NCBI GenBank assembly: GCA_021817125.1
Contig: JAKAWC010000006.1
Coordinates: forward strand, 1 to 40,762
DNA: 40,762 nucleotides
Origin: Microcaldota archaeon
GTDB taxonomy: Archaea; Micrarchaeota; Micrarchaeia; Micrarchaeales; CABMGC01
Direction of reading: 5' to 3'
Position numbers and translations under genes: made by a program. Below are positions 31,582 to 38,847 of this stretch, piece by piece. Numbering within the stretch: the first letter of the stretch is position 1; the number at the start of each line of letters is the position of its first letter. The notes beneath the pieces were generated by a model. The model had not been told where the DNA came from. It did no database searches and saw nothing but the letters and a program-made list of their open reading frames with translations.

Positions 31582-32097
31582 TCAGCACACGTTCAGGAAC
31601 GTGATTACCTGGTTGTAAGTTCCTGCTGCCTGTCCGTTTGGTATGGTTACTCCGAAGTAGACATCGTTGGCGTTGCCTGCCGCCTGCCCTATAAGCGTAT
31701 TGATTGCGATAGTGTTGCTAAGCGGAGTGCCCGTAAACGAAGACTGGATGGTATTGGCCCAGTCTGTATTCGTTCCCGAAAAGCCAAAACTTGCGCCGAG
31801 GAGCCAGTTGCCTCCATAGAGCCATATCCAGTCCTGCAGGTTGCCCGTGTTCGTGTCAGTGACTACCACGTTGGTGTTGTCGCTCGCACCCGGGTCGAGT
31901 GCGTTGAATGCTATCGCAGTAGGGCTCAGGCTTACCTGGCAGCTTGATGCCACTACGACGTTTGCGTTGACCGAGTTCGACTGGTTTGCGCTCAGCGCAG
32001 GGCCTAGGTCTACAGCTATTGCTAGCAATCCCGTAAACACAAGGGCGAATGTCGCCAGCGTAGTCAGTAGGTTGACCGCTTTATTCTCCTTGTACAT
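31582..32097 (-). CDS. Small exported protein with Cys-bounded C-terminal domain (copy 2)
   Basis: A 171-aa tandem paralogue of the gene at 31053. The N-terminal helix ends DLGPALSAN, as in copy 1, and the domain runs from SSCQVSLSP to the last residue (YNQVITFLNVC). Conserved points are WLYGGNWLLG, NDVYFGVTIP and the terminal Cys. A TATA box (CTTTTAAATC, minus strand, about 32131-32140) is about 39 nt before the ATG, giving a short leader. It is followed by copy 1 with 10 nt between stop and ATG, so both are one transcription unit. The repeated domain suggests assembly with the 1655-aa protein. Confidence 0.75.
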   Translation of the reverse strand: MYKENKAVNLLTTLATFALVFTGLLAIAVDLGPALSANQSNSVNANVVVASSCQVSLSPTAIAFNALDPGASDNTNVVVTDTNTGNLQDWIWLYGGNWLLGASFGFSGTNTDWANTIQSSFTGTPLSNTIAINTLIGQAAGNANDVYFGVTIPNGQAAGTYNQVITFLNVC

Positions 32098-32130
32098 TGA
32101 AATCCCATTTGTAGTAGTGTAGACATCACT

Positions 32131-32140
32131 GATTTAAAAG
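32131..32140 (-). promoter_or_regulatory. TATA box for the two small surface-protein genes
   Basis: The minus strand reads CTTTTAAATC about 39 nt before the ATG at 32097, within the 99-nt gap after the 1655-aa gene. No gene is seen in that gap. Confidence 0.5.
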
Positions 32141-32196
32141 CTTTGCGCCTAACTTCCAGTATCCTGCACAAGGGTATGGAATGCGACGCGACACCA

Positions 32197-35100
32197 TCAG
32201 CACACGTTTGTCACGGTTATCAGCTGGTTGTACGTACCCGCAGAGGTGGTGCTCGGCACCTGGACCCCGAAGTAGATGCTGTTCGAACCGCTCGACGCTA
32301 CGGGTATGTTGGTGTTCGTTGCGGTAAGGGTGAGCGGTGTCCCTGTGAAAGTGATCTGCGACGCTGTATCCCACATCGTGTTGGACACGCCGAAGCCGAA
32401 GCTTCCACCGAGTAGCCAGTTCCCGCCAGAGACCCAGGCATAGGTATTGGTCGCCCCTAGGTTGTTGTCCGTGACCGCGACGTCCGTGTTCGTCGACTTG
32501 CCGCCATTGAGCGTCCCGAACGCGAGGGAGTTCGTCGGCGTTATGGATATCGTGCACGATATGGACGTGGACGTGAAGGTTATGGTCTCTGTGTTGTTGG
32601 TGGGGTCCTTGCCCGATGCTGGCGAGTCGGTGAAGCCTGCGATTGTGTTGACCGTGAAGCTGTAGTTACCAGGATCGGTATAGAATATTATAGTATTGGT
32701 GGTGGATGTGCCATTGACCCCGTCGTATATGACATTCCATGCCTGCCCACTCGTCAGGCCGGTCTCTATGAAGACGGTGAGCTTGCGCACGGTTTCTAGG
32801 GATGCGAACTGCACGGTCGGCGCGGTGTAGTTGTAGAACCTTACCCTTGTCCAATATATGTCTGCGGATGAACCGATCACGCCGTATATGAGCCTGGAGA
32901 AGTTCAGCACGCTCAGGAACTTTGCGCTTGCCATGTGTGTAAAGTAGTTGAGCTCTCCGGACATGTTGTCCATGAACGGTACTATGCCGGTGTAGACCGC
33001 CAGCCCTGTGACCTCGCCCACTGTCGCGGTGCCCTGGCATGACGTCGCAGAGGTGAAGTTCTCGTACTGCAGCACGCCCGCTGTGCAGCCATCGGTGAGG
33101 TCGTACGAGTAGTTGCCTACGGTCGCGGACTGCGATGCTAGGGTGAACCCCCACTGCCTTGCGTGGCTCGAGCTGGAGAGGTTGCCCATAGCTATCGCAG
33201 AGTCTAGTGCCAGTGGTATGATGTTGACAGGCACGCCGATCGTGCCTGTAACGTTCTCCTTGGTCAGGCCAGGCGCCGCTATCTCTAGGCTGTTGCCGTT
33301 AAAGACTATGTTCGTGCCTGCGGCGATCCAGTTGCTCGGCAGGGCGCTCAGGCCGCCCCACGCCTGGTAGTATGGGAAGACGCCCACGCCGTCGTCGTAC
33401 TGCGCATATGTTGCGGATAGTATCGGCGATTCACCGGTAACCGTGTTGGACAGGAAGCTTATGTAGTTGCCACCGAACTCGTTTCCGGAGAAGCCCATGT
33501 ACACTGTGAGACCTGTGAGCCCAAGATAGCCATGCGACAGGTTGAGCCAGAAGATGTTGTTGCCGCTGGTGGAGAGCATCGTGTTCTGCGTCTCGCTGAG
33601 CACGTTGCCCTCGAACCATGAAGGCATTATGGTTCCGTTGGCGTAGAAGAACTCCACGTTGTTCATGGATGTGTTCTCGTGCGTCTTGTACGCTATGCTG
33701 TTGACGGCGAGCATCTGCTCGGCTGGCGTGTGCACCACGGGTATCGGGGGAGAGGAGTACTGGTAGGTTATGACGTTACCGCTACCGCCGTTACCGCCAG
33801 GATCTGTGCCTGAGCCTGCGCTCCCAGTGCCTCCGGCATCGGTGTACGTGCCTGTCGTCAGGCCGCCTGAGCCATAGGCGAGCAGTATCGCTCCTCCGCC
33901 TCCTCCGCCTCCTCCGCCGGCAGTTCCGGTAATGGCGCCTCCGCCTGAGCCGCTCGTAATTATCTTGCCCGCTATTAGGGTATTGGCTTCTATAAGTATG
34001 CCTTCACCTCCGCCTCCCCCTGAGCCGCCTGTGTCGCCGTGACCTTCTGCTGCGCCGCCGCCTCCTCCTGCCCCTGATAGGTAGTTCTGGATGCCGTTCT
34101 CGTACCAGTAGATTACATTCGCGTTGGTTATCGGAGACGGCGCTGCCGGCGAAGCGCCTACTCCTCCTGCGGCGTTGAAACCTCCGCCTGCGCCGCCTGC
34201 TGCAAGCGTGGCGCCGCCATTTCCTCCTGCAGCCGTCTTACCTGAGTCGTCGCCGCCCCCTCCTGCCCCGGAGCCCGCGTAGGAGTTTGGCACAGCGCCG
34301 CCAGGCGAGCCCACGCCCCCAGAGCCGCCCGCACCGCCGTTCGCCAGCGTTCCGGTTATTATGTTGCCGTTGTTCGTGACCTTGCCCGCGCAGATTATGC
34401 TGTATCCGTTAGTGGTGAGCGTCACTGCGCTGCCGATCGTCAGGTTGCCGCAGAAGATATCGCTGGACAGCACCGTGTTTGTGGAGTAGGTTATGGACGG
34501 CAGTATGAGGTTTACGGGCACGAGCCAGTCTATGTTCGCAGGAGGATTGTTCACATGGAGCTTTGCAGACTGGGTTGCGCCGCTAGTTATGTCGTTAGAT
34601 TCTATGGTGTATGTGCCGGCCGTGAGCGTGTTCGCATCGTAGGTCACCGTGTTCGTTACAGGGCCCGCCTTCACCACGCCGTTTATCTCTATTTCTATGC
34701 TGCCCGTCGTGGGTTGCGCTGTGGCGGTGATGTTATCGTCGACGAATGCAAATGTGGGATTGAACTGGATCTTGAGGAGCGGGGACGATATGAAAGTGAT
34801 GCTCTTCGTGCCGCCTGCAAGGAAGTTGCCCTGTGGCACTGTCGGAGAGTATACTGTGGTGCCAGAGGTGACGTCGGGTATGTTGAAGAAGAAGTTGCCG
34901 GGGTTTGTCAGGAAGCTTATCGTATTCGTCGTGGAGCTGTTGGTGACGACATGGTACGTGACCTGCCAGTCGGCACCCACAGGCAGGCCTGTTTCTGTAA
35001 AGTGTGTCACGGTGTTTGCGACAGAGTAGTATGCGGTCACCGTGCCGGCACCTGCCACACTCAGGTTTGCGTTGGGGGAAGAGATGTTGTCTATCTGCAG

Positions 35101-37164
35101 GGTTATTGAATTGCTGACTGTCCAGTGGTCGAATACATAGCCGTGCATCGCGTTTGCGGTTATGCTTCCGGTGCCTAAGAGGTTGGCTGTCTGGGCATTC
35201 GTATAGCTCTGGCTGCCGATTATTATGTTGCCTGCGGTTGATGGATTATCGTCGAGAACGACATTGTATGGCGCCCAGACGTATGCGGCGGCTATCTGAC
35301 CGTTCTTGCCGCTCGCGTCGACCATCGTCATATTGTATGTGCCTACGGCCTGGTTCTGGCATACCGCCTGCAGTAGCTGCATGTAGCGCACGGCAGACGG
35401 TGCGTTGATAGCATAGGTGCATGACGGAGGTATGGACGTGGACGTCCAGCCGCACGTGAAGCCGCAGCTGTCGCCCATGTCGATTATTGTGAAAGATCCG
35501 GGCTTGACGACGTTATAGGTATAGGTGTACGTTCCTGCAGCAACGCCGTTGCCGGAATAGGACCATAGCGTACCATCTGAAAAGAGGAGGTTCGCGCCTA
35601 TGCCTGCTATAATTCCCTCGGCGTCGCCGGCGGCGCTAGGTGTTATGTCCGTGTGGCTGCCTATGGAGTTTACAGTGTGCCCCGCATAGGTGCCGTTGGG
35701 ATTCGTTCCGCCGCCGCTGCTGTAACCTGAGATGCCATAATCGTCCAGGGCAGTCACCGGAGCCGTGTTCACGAAGCTCACATTGGAGAACCCTATCTCT
35801 GCGGCGCCGGTGTAGTAGTAATCGTAGAATCCGCTTGGCATGGTAACCTTGGTCACGTTGCATACATTACCAGCGGTCGTGCACGTGTTTATCGTGTTGT
35901 CGGCGGTGTAGCTTATTGCGTAAGTCGAGAGGGAGTCTGATATCGCAGAGAAATTGTACGATGTCGCGTCTCCGCCTAGGTATTTTGTTGGGAGTGCCTG
36001 CCAGTTGTTGTTCACAAATTTCATCACCGTTATGCTGCGTGGGTCTATTCCCCTCGCCAGGAGCGCAGACTTGGACACGGAGAAGTTGTAGGTGACGTTC
36101 TGGAGGTATGGATCTACGCTCTGGTTCGTGCCCAGTACGGTGTCGTTTATCTGTATGTACTCAAGCGTCGGCCTGTTGTTGTAGGTGTTGCGCACGCTGA
36201 ACGTCGACGAGAACAGTTTTGCCGCCTGGCTGGGCATGTTCGACTGATTCGTGATGGTCATGTTGAATACCACCCCCGCCTTAAGGTATGCCGTCATCCC
36301 TGTCAGCGGCGAGTCTACGAGCCCGATGTGCACGGCGCGGCCTCTCGCATTTACGGTGCCAAATGCGTGGCCGTTCGAGTACGCCAGCGCCACGTTTGAC
36401 ATGTTTGCATTCGACACCAGGATGGTGGTCGTGGTAAGCGTTGACACCGACGATGTCATCGACGTGCTGAGCGTGGTGGACGCCGTGGACACAGTGGATG
36501 ATGCTGAGAGCGTTGATGCGGTGGACGATGTAGAGAGCGTTGACACAGTTGATACTGTAGACGATGCGGTGGAGAGCGTGGACATCGTAGATGCCGTAGT
36601 TGATAGCGTGGAAGAGGTAGTGGAGAGCGTGGATTCTGTGGATACGCTCGACACGGATGTCGATAGCGTGGACGCCGTTGATACCGATGTTGAGAGCGTC
36701 GAGAGTGTAGTGGATGCGGTGGAGAGCGTGGACATCGTGGAGAGCGTTGTCGAGAGGGTCGAGAGGGTGGAGATAGTCGAGAGCGCCGTGGAGAGTGTGG
36801 ATACCGTAGACGCTGTAGACACGGTCGACACTGTGGAAGCGCTGGTCGGGAGGGTGGAGAGCGTCGAGACAGTGGATACAGTAGACATTGATGTCGAGAG
36901 GGTCGATGCTGTAGATAACGTAGAGACGGTGGTCGACAAGGTCGACACTATCGTGGAGAGCGTCGAGATGGTGGACACCGTGGAGATAGTGGTGGATTCT
37001 GTGGATACGGTAGTAGACGCCGTCGATATTGTGGAGAGCGTAGTGCTCGACGAGCTTAGCGTCGCCTGCATGGGCACCTGAAGGTGTGGCTGCTGTGCAG
37101 ATATGGACAACAGGATGCCCAAGGCTAGCAGTAACGCGATTCCTGTAAAGCTCCTGAATGCCAT
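32197..37164 (-). CDS. Giant exported surface protein, 1655 aa, with (Ser-Thr-x) repeats
   Basis: Signal peptide (FTGIALLLALGILLSISA), then about 209 residues of near-perfect S-T-x tripeptides (36-244), probably a heavily O-glycosylated rod. Next comes a PGF-pre-PGF-like domain (about 245-425; SKSALLARGIDPRSITVMKF), an unrecognised part, an InlB-B-like GYVFDHWTV segment, and two ETGLP/ETGLT domains like those of thermopsin-type archaeal surface proteins (about 725 and 1475). A Gly-rich PGRS-like stretch lies at 938-1131 and a DUF2341-like region at about 1165-1260 (GLTVYMGFSGNEFGGN). The last 120 residues are the same Cys-bounded domain as the two small proteins downstream, ending in Cys. No C-terminal anchor is seen. 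It may be an S-layer, adhesin or fibre component. Confidence 0.85.
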   Translation of the reverse strand: MAFRSFTGIALLLALGILLSISAQQPHLQVPMQATLSSSSTTLSTISTASTTVSTESTTISTVSTISTLSTIVSTLSTTVSTLSTASTLSTSMSTVSTVSTLSTLPTSASTVSTVSTASTVSTLSTALSTISTLSTLSTTLSTMSTLSTASTTLSTLSTSVSTASTLSTSVSSVSTESTLSTTSSTLSTTASTMSTLSTASSTVSTVSTLSTSSTASTLSASSTVSTASTTLSTSMTSSVSTLTTTTILVSNANMSNVALAYSNGHAFGTVNARGRAVHIGLVDSPLTGMTAYLKAGVVFNMTITNQSNMPSQAAKLFSSTFSVRNTYNNRPTLEYIQINDTVLGTNQSVDPYLQNVTYNFSVSKSALLARGIDPRSITVMKFVNNNWQALPTKYLGGDATSYNFSAISDSLSTYAISYTADNTINTCTTAGNVCNVTKVTMPSGFYDYYYTGAAEIGFSNVSFVNTAPVTALDDYGISGYSSGGGTNPNGTYAGHTVNSIGSHTDITPSAAGDAEGIIAGIGANLLFSDGTLWSYSGNGVAAGTYTYTYNVVKPGSFTIIDMGDSCGFTCGWTSTSIPPSCTYAINAPSAVRYMQLLQAVCQNQAVGTYNMTMVDASGKNGQIAAAYVWAPYNVVLDDNPSTAGNIIIGSQSYTNAQTANLLGTGSITANAMHGYVFDHWTVSNSITLQIDNISSPNANLSVAGAGTVTAYYSVANTVTHFTETGLPVGADWQVTYHVVTNSSTTNTISFLTNPGNFFFNIPDVTSGTTVYSPTVPQGNFLAGGTKSITFISSPLLKIQFNPTFAFVDDNITATAQPTTGSIEIEINGVVKAGPVTNTVTYDANTLTAGTYTIESNDITSGATQSAKLHVNNPPANIDWLVPVNLILPSITYSTNTVLSSDIFCGNLTIGSAVTLTTNGYSIICAGKVTNNGNIITGTLANGGAGGSGGVGSPGGAVPNSYAGSGAGGGGDDSGKTAAGGNGGATLAAGGAGGGFNAAGGVGASPAAPSPITNANVIYWYENGIQNYLSGAGGGGGAAEGHGDTGGSGGGGGEGILIEANTLIAGKIITSGSGGGAITGTAGGGGGGGGGAILLAYGSGGLTTGTYTDAGGTGSAGSGTDPGGNGGSGNVITYQYSSPPIPVVHTPAEQMLAVNSIAYKTHENTSMNNVEFFYANGTIMPSWFEGNVLSETQNTMLSTSGNNIFWLNLSHGYLGLTGLTVYMGFSGNEFGGNYISFLSNTVTGESPILSATYAQYDDGVGVFPYYQAWGGLSALPSNWIAAGTNIVFNGNSLEIAAPGLTKENVTGTIGVPVNIIPLALDSAIAMGNLSSSSHARQWGFTLASQSATVGNYSYDLTDGCTAGVLQYENFTSATSCQGTATVGEVTGLAVYTGIVPFMDNMSGELNYFTHMASAKFLSVLNFSRLIYGVIGSSADIYWTRVRFYNYTAPTVQFASLETVRKLTVFIETGLTSGQAWNVIYDGVNGTSTTNTIIFYTDPGNYSFTVNTIAGFTDSPASGKDPTNNTETITFTSTSISCTISITPTNSLAFGTLNGGKSTNTDVAVTDNNLGATNTYAWVSGGNWLLGGSFGFGVSNTMWDTASQITFTGTPLTLTATNTNIPVASSGSNSIYFGVQVPSTTSAGTYNQLITVTNVC
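33770..34350 (-). repeat. Gly-rich low-complexity coding segment
   Basis: This part of the 1655-aa gene encodes GGGG, GAGG and SGGG runs with Ala and Ser, on DNA rich in cctccgcc. It resembles glycine-rich loops of cell-surface proteins and is probably flexible. It contains few charged residues. Confidence 0.75.
36433..37059. repeat. 9-nt tandem repeat coding for (Ser-Thr-x)n
   Basis: On the plus strand the pattern is (gay-rty-gtn) with frequent gagagcgtggac units; on the minus strand it codes S-T-x tripeptides. Units vary in the third residue (Val, Leu, Ile, Ala, Met, Thr), so the tract is degenerate rather than exact. Such tracts change length easily by slippage or recombination. Confidence 0.85.
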
Positions 37165-37185
37165 CGCAGCACGCTATGTATCTTA

Positions 37186-37995
37186 TTATCCCCCAAACAG
37201 CCTTTTAAAGAGTTCCCTGAGCCAGGACCCGCGCCTCCCTTCCTGTACCTTCCCCGCACCCGATCTGCCGGATATCTGGATGCAGCGCTGCGCAAGCCTT
37301 GCTATGCCCCTTGAGAAGGGTGCCCTTCGCTGGAGCAGGTATGCGGGTATGTGTTCCGAGACGCCTATCTCCACCGCGTCGTCCTCCGGCAACTGAGCGG
37401 CGAGCTCGTCGCCCACGGTGGAGACTATGTCGCCCACGCTCTGCTCGAACCTCTTCCCCTTTATCCTGTTGACCACCAGGCCGTGCTTTATGTGCACACT
37501 GTCGTAAAGCTTCGCGAGCTTCGATGCGCTCGCGTATGATGGGAGGAATGGAACTGTGACTATGAAGGCATAAATGTTAGGTAACCTGCGCCCGAAATAC
37601 TTCCAGACCGCCACGGGGAAGAAGCCGGGAGGCGTGTCTACTATAATAAAATCGTAGTCACCGATCATCACCGCCTTGTACACGTTTATGGCGCTTGGTA
37701 GCAGTGCCGCGGGCCTGCCGCTGTGCCTTGCGGTTATCACGTGCACGCCGGTGGGCTGGTGCACCTGCAGTATGTTCTTCAGTTTCGTCCCCCGCTTATA
37801 GTCCATCAGCTTTTTGCTGCCAGTGGATGGGAGGCCGAGGTGGAAGGCTATCGCAGGATTGGTGTAATCGGCATCGATTATCAGGATGCTATAGCCCTCC
37901 TGCTGCAGCGCTACAGCGAGGTTCGATGTTATGGTGGTCTTGCCTACGCCGCCCTTCTGGGAGGATACTATTATTCCAAACGGAGGGGAGTTCAT
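37186..37995 (-). CDS. MinD/ParA-type ATPase with membrane-targeting helix (copy 1)
   Basis: A 269-aa deviant Walker ATPase. SSQKGGVGKTTITSNLAVAL carries the Walker A box with the signature Lys, DADYTNPAIAFHLGLP the switch I region, and FIIVDTPPGFFPVAVW the Walker B region. The C-terminus SWLRELFKRLFGG is an amphipathic helix strikingly like the membrane-targeting end of bacterial MinD. The track start at 37998 is a TTG; the ATG at 37995 is used. A TATA-like CATATAATAC near 38040-38050 may give it an internal promoter. It sits 21 nt upstream of the 1655-aa surface gene and 66 nt downstream of copy 2. Positioning of surface structures is inferred from context. Confidence 0.88.
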   Translation of the reverse strand: MNSPPFGIIVSSQKGGVGKTTITSNLAVALQQEGYSILIIDADYTNPAIAFHLGLPSTGSKKLMDYKRGTKLKNILQVHQPTGVHVITARHSGRPAALLPSAINVYKAVMIGDYDFIIVDTPPGFFPVAVWKYFGRRLPNIYAFIVTVPFLPSYASASKLAKLYDSVHIKHGLVVNRIKGKRFEQSVGDIVSTVGDELAAQLPEDDAVEIGVSEHIPAYLLQRRAPFSRGIARLAQRCIQISGRSGAGKVQEGRRGSWLRELFKRLFGG

Positions 37996-38061
37996 CAATC
38001 GGCACCAGGCATCTGCAGGCGTGAGACTTAATGCAATCGAGTATTATATGTGTTTCGCCAG

Positions 38062-38847
38062 CTAGAGGCCGAAGAGCCTGAGCAGCCAGCCGAGTATCCC
38101 TGCGCGCTCTCCGAACCGTGGCTCGTTCGGCAGGGCGTCGATCCTGGATGCGTAGTTGTGCGCCAGCTGCCTCAGCCCTTTTGAGAACGGGGTCCTCTTG
38201 TCCAGCAGGTATGCGGGTATGTGCTCTGCAACGCTTATCGGCACTTTCTCGTCGAACGGCAGGGATGCGAGAGCCTTGCCCTCGTAGAGCTCCTCTATCT
38301 CGTCTATGTGGAGCTCGTACCTCTTGTTTTTCACGAGGTTCAGCGAGAGGTTGTGCTTTATATGGTGGTCGTCGTATACTTTTGCAAGCCTCATCGCGCT
38401 CGCCGCGGATGACATGTCCGGTGTGGACAGGATGAGTGCCTCGTCGTATATCCTGGACAGCTCCGGATTGAAGTAGCCTGGAGAGGTGTCCACTATCATG
38501 AAATCGTACGACACTTTATCCATCTGCGCGTGAAACCTCTTGAGCTGCTCCGTACTCGCTACGTACGATCTCGCAGTCACGGTGCCGGGAAGCACGTGCA
38601 GACCGGTGGGGTTGTGTATGACTACGGCGTTCCTTATGGATGCCTTCCCGTCGAGGACCTCCTTGAGCCCGATGTTGACCTCATCTATGCCGAGATGGAA
38701 GCCTATCGATGGGTTGGCGGTGTCTGCGTCGACGAGGAGCACCTTGTAGCCTGCCTGCTTCAGCGCGACAGCCAGGTTCACGGCCACTACCGTCTTGCCG
38801 ACTCCGCCCTTCTGCGACGATATCCGTATAGCATACAGCTTACTCAT
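38062..38847 (-). CDS. MinD/ParA-type ATPase with membrane-targeting helix (copy 2)
   Basis: A 261-aa paralogue of the gene at 37186. Walker A is SSQKGGVGKTVVAVNLAVAL (GKTV rather than GKTT), then DADTANPSIGFHLGID and FMIVDTSPGYFNPEL. The C-terminus AGILGWLLRLFGL is again amphipathic and hydrophobic, suited to membrane binding. The track start at 38853 is a GTG; the ATG at 38847 lies within the end of the upstream surface-protein gene (8-nt overlap), so the two are translationally coupled. Both copies share the segment of the form I-x-V-x-EHIPAYLL near residue 220. Two different paralogues could form a heterodimer. Classical MinE and MinC are absent. Confidence 0.88.
   Translation of the reverse strand: MSKLYAIRISSQKGGVGKTVVAVNLAVALKQAGYKVLLVDADTANPSIGFHLGIDEVNIGLKEVLDGKASIRNAVVIHNPTGLHVLPGTVTARSYVASTEQLKRFHAQMDKVSYDFMIVDTSPGYFNPELSRIYDEALILSTPDMSSAASAMRLAKVYDDHHIKHNLSLNLVKNKRYELHIDEIEELYEGKALASLPFDEKVPISVAEHIPAYLLDKRTPFSKGLRQLAHNYASRIDALPNEPRFGERAGILGWLLRLFGL

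Noticed and set aside
32143-32415. Plus-strand 90-aa ORF after the small surface proteins
   Set aside because: It is the antisense of the end of the 1655-aa gene and of its downstream gap, with no family features.
36433-37059. A CRISPR-like array
   Set aside because: The units are 9-nt in-frame coding repeats with no spacers.
36251-37081. Plus-strand 276-aa ORF opposite the S-T-x repeat
   Set aside because: The (V-D-x) pattern is the mechanical antisense of the S-T-x codons; it has no promoter or independent composition.
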